45,478 nucleotides of DNA, taken from the NCBI GenBank assembly GCA_002314755.1, contig DCHC01000059.1:1-45478 (forward strand), given 5' to 3'. Positions 33,706 through 41,970 of the stretch are shown piece after piece (the first letter of the stretch is position 1; each line of letters opens with the position of its first letter). The notes beneath the pieces were generated by a model. That model had not been told where the DNA came from, searched no databases, and worked only from the letters and a program-made list of their open reading frames with translations. The stretch is from Faecalibacterium sp. UBA1762 (GTDB lineage: Bacteria > Bacillota > Clostridia > Oscillospirales > Ruminococcaceae). The position numbers and the translations under genes are program-made.

Positions 33706-34359
33706 ATGATACAAGAGTTAAGGGCAATACTAACCCAAAATGTCGACCCGGACCAGGCAGAAAAGATGGCAGCGTATATGCAAAAGCTGTTTCCGTTTGC
33801 GGGCATACCCAAACCAAAGCTGAAAGAGCTGATCCGGCCTTTTTTGCAGCAAACCGCAAAGCTTCCGCTGGATTGGCAGCTGGTTTTTGATCTGTGGGAG
33901 ACGCCGGAACGGGAAGCGCAGTATATTGCGCTGGAGTATCTGCAAAAGCACCGCAGACAGATTGTTCCGGAGGATTTAGAAAAACTACAGCAGCTGATTA
34001 CACAAAAGAGCTGGTGGGAGACCGTGGATACCCTGGACGCATTTGTCGGAGAGCTGGTTTTGCAGGATACAAGTTTGAAACAGGTACTGCTCCGCTGGGC
34101 TGAAGACGAAAATATCTGGCTGCGCCGGGTGGCAATTGACTTTCAGCAGGAGTATAAAGAAAAGACAGACGCGCTGCTGCTGGGGCAAATCATTGAGAAG
34201 AATCTGGGCAGCAATGAGTTCTTTATCAATAAGGCTATCGGGTGGAGCTTGCGGGATTACAGCAAGGAAGACCCCCGGTGGGTAGCGGCATTTGTAGAGC
34301 AGCACAAAGCCCGCATGGCGCCGTTAAGCGTGAAAGAGGCAACAAAACTGATAAGCTGA
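33706..34359 (+). CDS. DNA alkylation repair protein, AlkD-like
   Basis: 217 residues, all helical HEAT-like repeats. Family marks in order: PFAGIPKPKLKELIRPFL, EYLQKHRRQI, LITQKSWWETVDTLDAFVG, DENIWLRRVAIDFQQEYK, and NEFFINKAIGWSLRDYSKED. The Trp and Asp of SWWETVD and the Arg of the LRDY segment correspond to residues that AlkD uses to hold alkylated DNA. AlkD excises N3- and N7-alkylated bases without base flipping. GGGAG lies 10 bases before the ATG. It is monocistronic and ends only six bases from the end of the convergent glycosyltransferase gene, with no terminator between them. Confidence 0.92.
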   Translation: MIQELRAILTQNVDPDQAEKMAAYMQKLFPFAGIPKPKLKELIRPFLQQTAKLPLDWQLVFDLWETPEREAQYIALEYLQKHRRQIVPEDLEKLQQLITQKSWWETVDTLDAFVGELVLQDTSLKQVLLRWAEDENIWLRRVAIDFQQEYKEKTDALLLGQIIEKNLGSNEFFINKAIGWSLRDYSKEDPRWVAAFVEQHKARMAPLSVKEATKLIS

Positions 34360-34365
34360 GAGAAC

Positions 34366-35430
34366 TTATTTAGGTGGGAACAGTGATTGAAAGAGCTGCG
34401 TATAGCCTGCTATAACCTTTTCCGGTGAATTTTGGATTTCTACCAAATGATACAGAATATCCCCTTTTTCCGCAAAGGCCACCCTGTCTTGGTTCCATTC
34501 CGTGTAGGCCTTCAACAACTGTTCAGATAGCTGCTCTAAGTGTTGTTGCGGTGTGGAGTACCGATAGAGGTAGTTTAAATCCTCCGGATATTCCAACACA
34601 GTTGAGATAGCCGGAGCAAGAACCCGCTTTCTGTTGGAGAAGGCGAGAATGGCAACGCCAGAATTCATAGCACTTTCTACATTGTATGGCAAGAGCAGCA
34701 GATCTGCGCCGGAAACTACCCACGGCAGTTGTTCTTCCGGAATATATTCCGGAATCAATTGCACATTGGGCAGCTCGGCGGCCTGGGATTCAATGTTTTC
34801 GCGATATTTCGGGTTGCTGAAATACCCATGGATGACAAATTCAATATCTGCCCATGCAAACTGCTTTGAAAGGGCGAGGATAATCTCCAGATTTTTATAT
34901 GGCTTCAGTAAGCCGGTGTGCAAAACCCTCATTTTATCCCGGGAGCGGTTAACCGTGTCCGGAGGATCGAGCGGGTAGTCATTGATGTAATTTGAATGGG
35001 GAATATAAAATACCCGATCGGCGACTTTTTTACCGGCAAGAAGCTGCAGGTATTGTTTTGAACTTTGGCTGAGCAGTACGGTTGCTGCGGAAATCCTTAG
35101 CAAAAATCGGTAAAAAATAAGCGCAACCAGCTTTTTTGCCTCAGAACCGTTATGCAGACCTTTATTGTGAAAAAACGGCACAAGCTTTATCCCGCGAAGT
35201 CGGAGGACAAATAGTAAGAAAAGCCATTGAAAGTAGTGTTTGCTATTGCCATTTTCCAACCAGTGAAAAAAGATAAGAGGGGTTTCTCTTGTGCGCCGCA
35301 AAACGGTTTTAACAGAATGATCCGGATAAAGTTCTACAACCTGATAACCCATTTTTTGTAATAATGATTTTTGTGTGGCAATAAAACTGTTAGAATCGGA
35401 ACGGAAGGAATAGAAACCAATCTTTTTCAT
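34366..35430 (-). CDS. Glycosyltransferase, GT4/GT-B type
   Basis: 354 residues, GT-B fold. The N-terminal domain has IFFHWLENGN, LVPFFHNKGLHNG and LLSQSSKQYL. The C-terminal domain has RVLHTGLLKPYKNLEIILAL, EFVIHGYFSNPKYRE, VQLIPEYIPEEQLPWVV and SGADLLLLPYNVESAMNSGV, where the ExxxxSG segment is the donor phosphate-binding region of GT4 enzymes. Last gene of the leftward operon. It overlaps the polymerase gene by 4 bases (ATGA), so translation is coupled. Donor sugar unknown. Confidence 0.88.
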   Translation of the reverse strand: MKKIGFYSFRSDSNSFIATQKSLLQKMGYQVVELYPDHSVKTVLRRTRETPLIFFHWLENGNSKHYFQWLFLLFVLRLRGIKLVPFFHNKGLHNGSEAKKLVALIFYRFLLRISAATVLLSQSSKQYLQLLAGKKVADRVFYIPHSNYINDYPLDPPDTVNRSRDKMRVLHTGLLKPYKNLEIILALSKQFAWADIEFVIHGYFSNPKYRENIESQAAELPNVQLIPEYIPEEQLPWVVSGADLLLLPYNVESAMNSGVAILAFSNRKRVLAPAISTVLEYPEDLNYLYRYSTPQQHLEQLSEQLLKAYTEWNQDRVAFAEKGDILYHLVEIQNSPEKVIAGYTQLFQSLFPPK

Positions 35431-36770
35431 ATATTTGTTCCCTCATGTTGCAGGTTGCTTTTCTGGGGGTTGTTATGATACAGACAGCTCTTGATCAGAT
35501 AAAACAGGAAGAAGTAAAAAATGTCCAGACGAAAAGCTAAGAAGGTAGATATCGTGTAACTGCCCCAGTAAGCAATTCCTAAAAACAGTAGTTCTTTGGA
35601 ACGTGTACGAAGAGGAAGTAGTATGGTCATGTAGACCATCAGAATTAGCTGAACGATAATACCGACAATGCCGTGTTTTACCAGCTGCTCCAGCCAAACA
35701 CTCTCATAGCCAAGGGCGGCTTTTGTATATTTGTTGGAAATATAGTCGGAAAATTTTTCACCGAGGCCAAAAACAGGAGACTGTTTGACAAGTTGCAAAC
35801 AGGCTTCAAACTGCTGCATGCGCATAGAGACAGAGCTTCCGCTGACCCTTTTTTGCGCAGCGGTATCAAAGAGGCTGAACAGAAGATCCTTTAACTGAGG
35901 AACCAGGAATAAGGCTGCGATAAAGGCCGCAATACCGATGGGTGCAAGAATTCGGAAAGCCTTGCTATTCAGATTGATACAGGGGAGAATGGCAAGCAGA
36001 AAAAACAGATAGGCTGAACGGTTTTTGTTCAATATCAGACAGATGACACACAGAAAAGCAGACAGACAGGCAAGCTTTTTCCACGGCAACAGCTTCGGAC
36101 GGTTGATTAGCAGGGACAGAATAAACGTTGGGTATAACGCCAAAGTCAGGCCTGCTCCAAGGCGATGGTCAAAAAAGGAGGTGATCTGATAGCCGCGTTT
36201 CATGGCTGAGGTCTGAGAAGGCAGCATCGTTGGAGCAATGGTTTGTTTATACTCATAAAGAGGGTTCGACTGGATTAGATACTCCAGCATGCCGTAGATA
36301 CCGGCAAGCGTAAACATCAGAATCAGCCCCTTCAGGACCCACTCAAATTCTTCCTGAGTTTCTACGGCATACCAGGTAATCCAAATCGTGATGTATACCT
36401 GCAGGTATTTACTGGCAATGCGGGGAAACTCCTCGACAAATCCGCCGACTGAAAAAAAACAGGATAAAAACATGGATAGACCAATCAGGAGAAAAGCAAA
36501 ACGAAAGGGCATCGTGTCTTTTTGTAAAAGGCTTTTTAGTGAGACTCCTTTTACGGTACGGCCCTTGTTTTTACGCCAGGAATATAACGTAAGCGAAAAC
36601 AGGAAGCCTGCACTGGTAATCATATTCAGAATGACATGGAAACCGCCGATTGTGACGACCTCTGCCTGCGGGGCCCAGATGACACTGTAAAGCAAATAAA
36701 GGAAATAAGCTTTTTTAAAATCGAACAGGCTGTAAATAAGTAGGAGAAGGGCCGGAATGATAAAAAGCAT
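35427..36770 (-). CDS. Wzy-like polysaccharide polymerase (O-antigen ligase family)
   Basis: 447 residues with about ten to eleven predicted membrane helices, beginning MLFIIPALLLLIYSL. The large outer loop after the middle helices (about 305-355) holds RVSGSSVSMRMQQFEACLQL, then VKQSPVFGLG, the R...W/M..A...P..G.G pattern of O-antigen ligase/polymerase proteins. LNKNRSAYLFFLL precedes it. It joins lipid-linked repeat units at the outer membrane face. It lies among glycosyltransferases and is the only polymerase in the window. No Wzx flippase gene accompanies it here. Confidence 0.88.
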   Translation of the reverse strand: MLFIIPALLLLIYSLFDFKKAYFLYLLYSVIWAPQAEVVTIGGFHVILNMITSAGFLFSLTLYSWRKNKGRTVKGVSLKSLLQKDTMPFRFAFLLIGLSMFLSCFFSVGGFVEEFPRIASKYLQVYITIWITWYAVETQEEFEWVLKGLILMFTLAGIYGMLEYLIQSNPLYEYKQTIAPTMLPSQTSAMKRGYQITSFFDHRLGAGLTLALYPTFILSLLINRPKLLPWKKLACLSAFLCVICLILNKNRSAYLFFLLAILPCINLNSKAFRILAPIGIAAFIAALFLVPQLKDLLFSLFDTAAQKRVSGSSVSMRMQQFEACLQLVKQSPVFGLGEKFSDYISNKYTKAALGYESVWLEQLVKHGIVGIIVQLILMVYMTILLPLRTRSKELLFLGIAYWGSYTISTFLAFRLDIFYFFLFYLIKSCLYHNNPQKSNLQHEGTNI

Positions 36771-36776
36771 AGTTCA

Positions 36777-37673
36777 TTACCTCTTTTCTTTAAAAAGGCG
36801 CAGACAGTGGACAAAGGCGCGTAGGCTTTGTTTGTGGAAAGGACGGCGCAGAAGGCAGAAAAGACATTCCCTGATTTTCTCGGTGTCCTTAATGGCAAGA
36901 TAATGCTCTATCAAACGGGTAGCCGCGTAGAATTCCACTTCCTGCTGCTGCGCTTTGGTAATCAGGTCATAATGGTCGCGGCACAGCTGCCGCAAATACT
37001 CTTCTCCGGCGATACGGACGGGATGTCCTTTTGTGGAAATACGGTCGGCCACAAACAAACTGTATTCAGACAGTACCTCCGGGACATAGTCAATTTGGTA
37101 GCCATGCAGCATTAGCTTCAGAAGCAGATACGAATCCTGCTTGCAGGGAGTATTCGAAAAGCAACCAACGCTCTGTAAGGCGGATTTCCGGCACAGCCAG
37201 AGAGAAGTGGAGGCTATGCAGTCCTTCATAGCGTCAAAAACACAGTTTCCACGGTGTTTTTTGCGAAAAACCTTATATACTTTTCCGCCTTCTCGCACAA
37301 GCCTTACCCAGTTGTAAACAATTGCGATATCGGGGCTTTTTTTTATCAATGCCAACTGTTTTTGCAGCTTTTCGGGATAAAATCGGTCATCATCGTCTAA
37401 AAAAGCGATATACTCTCCGCGGCTGGCATAAATTCCCTCATTTCTGGATAGTGCACCGCCCAAATTCCTCTCGTTTTTGATACGGCGGATTCTGTTGTCC
37501 TGAAACAGGGAAACGATTTTCTCAACCTCAAGACTGATTTCCGGATCCGTATTATCGTCAACAATGAGTATTTCAAAATGTTGGTAAGTCTGTGTCATTA
37601 CGCTGGAAACGGCATGCTGCAGGGTATCCGTACGCCCGAAGGTCGGAATAACCACACTGATAAGGTCTTCCAT
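36777..37673 (-). CDS. Glycosyltransferase family 2
   Basis: 298 residues. GT2 marks: ISVVIPTFGRTDTLQHAVSS, FEILIVDDNTDPE, NLGGALSRNEGIYASRGEYI and AFLDDDDRFYPEKLQ, where the DDDD stretch holds the metal-binding DxD. SLWLCRKSALQSVG and KQDSYLLLKLMLHGY contain the acceptor-side region. No membrane segment. It is the third gene from the end of the operon, between the heparinase-like and polymerase genes. Sugar specificity unknown. Confidence 0.91.
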   Translation of the reverse strand: MEDLISVVIPTFGRTDTLQHAVSSVMTQTYQHFEILIVDDNTDPEISLEVEKIVSLFQDNRIRRIKNERNLGGALSRNEGIYASRGEYIAFLDDDDRFYPEKLQKQLALIKKSPDIAIVYNWVRLVREGGKVYKVFRKKHRGNCVFDAMKDCIASTSLWLCRKSALQSVGCFSNTPCKQDSYLLLKLMLHGYQIDYVPEVLSEYSLFVADRISTKGHPVRIAGEEYLRQLCRDHYDLITKAQQQEVEFYAATRLIEHYLAIKDTEKIRECLFCLLRRPFHKQSLRAFVHCLRLFKEKR

Positions 37674-37700
37674 ATAAAATCCTTTTTTGAAGAAAAATCG

Positions 37701-39509
37701 TTATTTAAAATGAAGAACGGCAACGTTTTTTCCATTGCTGATCGGTTTTGTGTATGCAGTACATTGCGAGACAAAACCGAACGAGGGAGAATAGGGAACC
37801 GTTCGTTTGTGAAAACCGGACAAATCCATCCGAACGGCAGGATTGTCCGGATCATACAAAAAAGTGACAGTGGATGGTGCATCACCGGATATTTCATCGG
37901 TCACGGTCATTGTATCCCGGTCAAAGATAAAGGAGCGTCTGACCTTTATTGGGGCGTATCCGTTGTGGGAGGCGGTTAATGAAAAAAAGCCTTCCCCGGT
38001 TTTGACCTCTTCCAACAGACATTCTGCTTTTTTCCCCCACAAAAAGGGTCCTGACATTTGGGATTGGTCCTGTCCGTTTACACAGACGGTATTGTGGTTT
38101 TCGGTTTTCCGAAAGGCATTCCGAAGCTCCGGATGGCTGTGGTAAACGCCGGTGCCCGGGTCGGCAAAGACCGCTTTCCCGTCTGCGTAGACCTGAAAAC
38201 TCAGAGCGTCGGCATGGCCGTGGGCGGCAATGGTACCAAAACCCAGCGCAGCGTGATCGATACCAATTAAAAAACGGTCATCCGGTGAACGCAAAACCGT
38301 TATGCCCCCGGTGGGATAGTGGGAAATTTTCGGTACGATATATCCGGGCAGCAGGGTGTGGGCGTCTAATTCGTCCGGTGTGAACAAGCAGCAGATATCC
38401 TCATCCAATATCTCCTGGTCGTATCTGCAGCCCAGTACAAGGCCGCACAGACCCAAAAGCTGTCGGTAATATGTAACACCATGGCCGGAAAGGTAAATCC
38501 GCCCCTCATCGTTGTCAGAGAATTCCACTGCTTCGCCGTGATTTCCCACACAGGTGGCAAGGTAATTTGCCATTTTATTCAGCATTGGTTGCCAGCAGGT
38601 AGGGACGGTTTGACCGTTTTTTTTCAGCAGTCGCTGGACAAGGATCATCGCCTCCAAATAGAAGGCATGGTAATGCAAAGATAGCTCTTTATTGATTCCG
38701 TCGTCATAATTCTGACGTGGCAGCTCCTCAGTCAAACGGGCCACTGCCGTATCGGTCCATTTTGTATTGTGAAAAAGGATGCCACTGTGGGCAATACAGG
38801 CTAACTCCACAATGAGATGGTTGTTGGCGGAGGAATAGCCGGACAGGTTGACAAATACATAATCGGTCATCTGGATTATGCCGTTTTGCAGTTGCGAAAG
38901 CAAAGCTGAGCAGCAGGGTCCATTTGGTAAAAAGGAATAGCAGTAACACCAATTCATACACCGTATGGCAACCTCCATAGGGCTGACCCATGCCGGCCCC
39001 CAGAGAAACGGGTTATTTCGGTTCCAATCCGAAAACATAGCGGTAAACTGTGAGAGCATTTGATCATCCTGTTCCCGAAATATTTTACCTGCCATTGCCG
39101 TAAAAGCGTGGTGACGGTTTAGCTCCCAGTTCAGACGGATATCTCCGATCTCGGTGCGGTTGCGATAGGCCAGCCGATAGGAGCAGTCCAATGGCCAGCG
39201 GTTATCCGTAGAGAAGCCTGCCAGCCAATCGGTTTTGTACTGCTCGTAATCGTACGGGCCAATCAAAGAGATCGGCGGTGCGGCAGCAGCAGAGCTATAC
39301 GGTGGCTGTACAGAGAAAGCAGACCCGTTTGCCTGTAGCAGGCAGTACCGTCTGCGATAAGAGACCTCATAGACCGGGCACTTTTTGCAAAAGCGCAGAC
39401 GGTCAAGGAACTGCAGCAGCTGCCGGTTGACCCGCCAGCATATTTCTGCCGGACTCATTGCCGTAAAACGGCGAAAATACCACCGCAGCTTATCCGAATA
39501 CTTTTTCAT
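37701..39509 (-). CDS. Heparinase II/III-like polysaccharide lyase-type protein
   Basis: 602 residues. The N-terminal helical barrel (about 90-370) has FLWGPAWVSPMEVAIRCMNW and GYSSANNHLIVELA, whose Asn/His are conserved in the family. The C-terminal beta-sandwich (heparinase II/III-like domain) has GGITVLRSPDDRFLIGIDHA, AAHGHADALSFQVYADGK, FADPGTGVYHSHPELRNAFR and TENHNTVCVNGQDQ. The family cleaves uronic-acid-containing glycans. No signal peptide is present, so it may act inside the cell or on the membrane face. Proteins like this occur often in exopolysaccharide loci. It overlaps the preceding glycosyltransferase by 20 bases and is cotranscribed. Confidence 0.92.
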   Translation of the reverse strand: MKKYSDKLRWYFRRFTAMSPAEICWRVNRQLLQFLDRLRFCKKCPVYEVSYRRRYCLLQANGSAFSVQPPYSSAAAAPPISLIGPYDYEQYKTDWLAGFSTDNRWPLDCSYRLAYRNRTEIGDIRLNWELNRHHAFTAMAGKIFREQDDQMLSQFTAMFSDWNRNNPFLWGPAWVSPMEVAIRCMNWCYCYSFLPNGPCCSALLSQLQNGIIQMTDYVFVNLSGYSSANNHLIVELACIAHSGILFHNTKWTDTAVARLTEELPRQNYDDGINKELSLHYHAFYLEAMILVQRLLKKNGQTVPTCWQPMLNKMANYLATCVGNHGEAVEFSDNDEGRIYLSGHGVTYYRQLLGLCGLVLGCRYDQEILDEDICCLFTPDELDAHTLLPGYIVPKISHYPTGGITVLRSPDDRFLIGIDHAALGFGTIAAHGHADALSFQVYADGKAVFADPGTGVYHSHPELRNAFRKTENHNTVCVNGQDQSQMSGPFLWGKKAECLLEEVKTGEGFFSLTASHNGYAPIKVRRSFIFDRDTMTVTDEISGDAPSTVTFLYDPDNPAVRMDLSGFHKRTVPYSPSFGFVSQCTAYTKPISNGKNVAVLHFK

Positions 39510-40674
39510 AGCCCTCCAACAGTGCTTTGCCGGTATGTGCCCAGCTCAGCTCGTCGTTTACTCTATTTCGTCCAAATTCACCCATAGCACTTCGCTGCTC
39601 CGGGTGTTCTGTCAACCACAAAATCTTTTGTGCCATATCAACAGCGTTGTTGTTTTCCGCATAGAGGGAAGCCTCCTGCGAAGAGAATCTGCCCTCTGTC
39701 ATATCAAACTGAACAATCGGCTTGCCCAAAGACATATACTCCAACACCTTGTTCATGGTGCTTTTGTCGTTCATGGCGTTGTAGACATCACAGTTGACAC
39801 AGATATCTGCTGTGTTCAAAACATTTAGCATGGTGGCGTCATCCGTTCTGCCGAAAAAACAGACGCAGTCGTCCAAACCCATTTCTGCTGCTTTTCTTTT
39901 TACGGTATCCAGATAAGGCCCGCCGCCGACAATTCCCCAAAAGACCGAGTTGCCGTGCTGCTTGATCCAGGCTGCAGCTTCTAAAAGAAAATCCAGACCT
40001 TCCTGTTTGCCGATGACACCTACATAGCCGACCATGTAGGGAAAACCGCGCTTCAGCTCCGGGGTCCGGGGTAATATTTTCATCCGATCTGCCCGTGGAC
40101 CGCTGCGCAGAACAAAAACATTTTCCGGGAGCATTTTGCCCCGGGTTATCGCTATTTCCCGATAACTGTTGTTGGTGACAAAGCTGACGGTGCTATGCCG
40201 GTAGTTCTGCCGCTCCAACCAAACCTGACTTTGGTAGAAAAGACCTCTTTTTTTGCCGAACTTGGCTTCAAACAGCTCCGGACAGATGTCATGGTGATCA
40301 AAGACATATTTGACACCGTATTTTTTGAAAAACTGGGCGACAATCCAGATATTGTCAGGGGGATTACACCCGTGTATGACATCAAATCCGATTTCGCGGT
40401 AGACGGTATGTGCCAGCTTTATCTCATGATACAGCGCCGTGCCATATTCCCGGGCGTATGAAAGGGCACCGCTACCGGCTTCCGGTAGCCTGTGCCGAAA
40501 AATATGGACGCCATAGGATAGCTCGCGTTCGGCCTCATACCCCTTTCCCATTGGGCAGATAACAGATACGGTATAGCCGTGTTGCACCAGGGTAGTGGCC
40601 TCCTGCCAGACCCGCGTATCAAACGGGACGGGTAGATTTTCGACAATGATCAATATTTTTCTCTTGTTTTCCAT
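39490..40674 (-). CDS. Glycosyltransferase family 4
   Basis: 394 residues, two Rossmann domains. N-terminal ILIIVENLPVPFDTRVWQEA and IHGCNPPDNIWIV; C-terminal YMVGYVGVIGKQEGLDFLLE, FWGIVGGGPYLDTVKRKAAE, VCFFGRTDDATMLNVLNTAD and NKVLEYMSLGKPIVQFD. The conserved motif here is KVLEYMSLGKP, in the place of the usual ExxGLPxxE. AGGAG lies 5-6 bases before the ATG. It is the second gene of the operon and separated from the first by 74 bases. Confidence 0.92.
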   Translation of the reverse strand: MENKRKILIIVENLPVPFDTRVWQEATTLVQHGYTVSVICPMGKGYEAERELSYGVHIFRHRLPEAGSGALSYAREYGTALYHEIKLAHTVYREIGFDVIHGCNPPDNIWIVAQFFKKYGVKYVFDHHDICPELFEAKFGKKRGLFYQSQVWLERQNYRHSTVSFVTNNSYREIAITRGKMLPENVFVLRSGPRADRMKILPRTPELKRGFPYMVGYVGVIGKQEGLDFLLEAAAWIKQHGNSVFWGIVGGGPYLDTVKRKAAEMGLDDCVCFFGRTDDATMLNVLNTADICVNCDVYNAMNDKSTMNKVLEYMSLGKPIVQFDMTEGRFSSQEASLYAENNNAVDMAQKILWLTEHPEQRSAMGEFGRNRVNDELSWAHTGKALLEGYEKVFG

Positions 40675-40748
40675 GGGACTCCTTTACCGGATATCTTACT
40701 ATTTTGTCAAAAAACCGGACTTTTCCATATTAGAAAAGTGAACAACCG

Positions 40749-41777
40749 TTATTTTTGAGAAGCAGAGGGGTATAGAAGGCTATCGTAAACCAGGGAAAGA
40801 CTTTTTTCAAAAGAGGACATAGAAAAATTCAGGCTTCGTTCAAAAGCTTTCCTTTGATATGTTTCCAACATAGCAGCGTCTTCCCGTAATAGGCAGATAG
40901 AGTCACGAATTTCACTGTAGTTGTCAAACAATATGCCGTACTCTCCGTCCGACAGTATTTCCGGAATAGCGCATGCCCTGCGGCCGATAATGGCGATTCC
41001 GGCATTCATACATTCCACAAGTGCCAATCCAAAGCTTTCGTAGTAAAAAGCATCTATCAAAAGATCCGTTTGTTGCAGCAGAGACTGCTTTTCCGCCCCT
41101 TGTACTGTACCGGCATAGGTCACATTATGCATATCCCAATCATTACGGGTGCCGTCACCGGCAACCCAAAACCGGATACCGGTGTCATTTTGAAAGCTGT
41201 CCGCCAGGGTTAAGTACTCATCAATGCAACGGTTTGCGATCAGACTGCCCATAAACAGCACATTAAATGGAGAGGCGGTTTGCTTCGGAGCGTTTTTTTC
41301 GGACAGATGTACGCCGTTGTAGATGCAGAGAATATTGTCCGCAGAAATTGAGAATTCCTTTTGGACACTCTCGGCAACGGTATGAGATACACAGATGATC
41401 CGTTTTGCTTCATTTAAAAAACGGGCGATCCATCGCCGAAAAAATGCGGGCTGGGAACGATAAAACGAAATGAACCGCCCGGAATGGAGATGAAGAATAT
41501 AGGGCTTACGGTGGATCAGCTTTTGCAATAGCATTTTCCGGTAACAGCCTCCCCCTGCCGAGAGAGCAATATGAACCAGATCGGCACTTTTACTGTGTCT
41601 GTGGACTTTGAACAGAGAAAAAACAAAAGCTTTTAGCCAATTTTTATGGTTCCATGTTTCCACCATGGTAATATCATATTTTTCATTAATAACAGGCGAG
41701 CGCAAAATATCCCGGTTTACACTGGCAATTCCGCCTGTTGCCCAGGGGGCAGGTCCGATAAGCAAGATCTGCTTCAT
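40749..41777 (-). CDS. Glycosyltransferase family 4
   Basis: 342 residues. LLIGPAPWATGGIASVNRDI at the start; PYILHLHSGRFISFYR; NILCIYNGVHLSEK; FNVLFMGSLIANRCIDEYL; LLIDAFYYESFGLALVECMN; AIIGRRACAIPEILSDGEYG. The ESFGLALVE motif is the donor-binding ExFGxxxxE of GT4 enzymes. First gene of the leftward operon, with AGGAG 11 bases before the ATG and a consensus promoter upstream. Donor unknown. Confidence 0.92.
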   Translation of the reverse strand: MKQILLIGPAPWATGGIASVNRDILRSPVINEKYDITMVETWNHKNWLKAFVFSLFKVHRHSKSADLVHIALSAGGGCYRKMLLQKLIHRKPYILHLHSGRFISFYRSQPAFFRRWIARFLNEAKRIICVSHTVAESVQKEFSISADNILCIYNGVHLSEKNAPKQTASPFNVLFMGSLIANRCIDEYLTLADSFQNDTGIRFWVAGDGTRNDWDMHNVTYAGTVQGAEKQSLLQQTDLLIDAFYYESFGLALVECMNAGIAIIGRRACAIPEILSDGEYGILFDNYSEIRDSICLLREDAAMLETYQRKAFERSLNFSMSSFEKSLSLVYDSLLYPSASQK

Positions 41778-41855
41778 CTTTCAGATTCTCCTGCTTTTTT
41801 AAGGATACGAATAATGATTAGACCGCAGTTAAAGAAGAAACAAATGACATATACT

Positions 41856-41885
41856 TAGTATATCATACTATTGCTCCAAAAGCAA
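41856..41885 (-). promoter_or_regulatory. Promoter of the glycosyltransferase operon with a palindrome over the -10
   Basis: On the leftward strand TTGCTT (41880-41885), a 17-base spacer and TATACT (41857-41862) form a good promoter. TAGTAT-ATC-ATACTA (41856-41870) is a perfect palindrome over the -10, partly the result of an extended -10 (TATGA before TATACT). Confidence 0.75.
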
Positions 41886-41904
41886 AATATCAAGTTATAA
41901 TTTG

Positions 41905-41933
41905 TTGCAGAAAAAAGAAAAATGCGATACAAT
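41905..41933 (+). promoter_or_regulatory. Promoter of the GH99-like gene
   Basis: TTGCAG (41905-41910), a 17-base spacer and TACAAT (41928-41933) lie 37 bases before the start codon. It is divergent from the glycosyltransferase promoter, 19 bases apart. Confidence 0.75.
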
Positions 41934-41970
41934 ATAATGGGATTGTTTTTGGAAAATGAAGGGGAAAACG

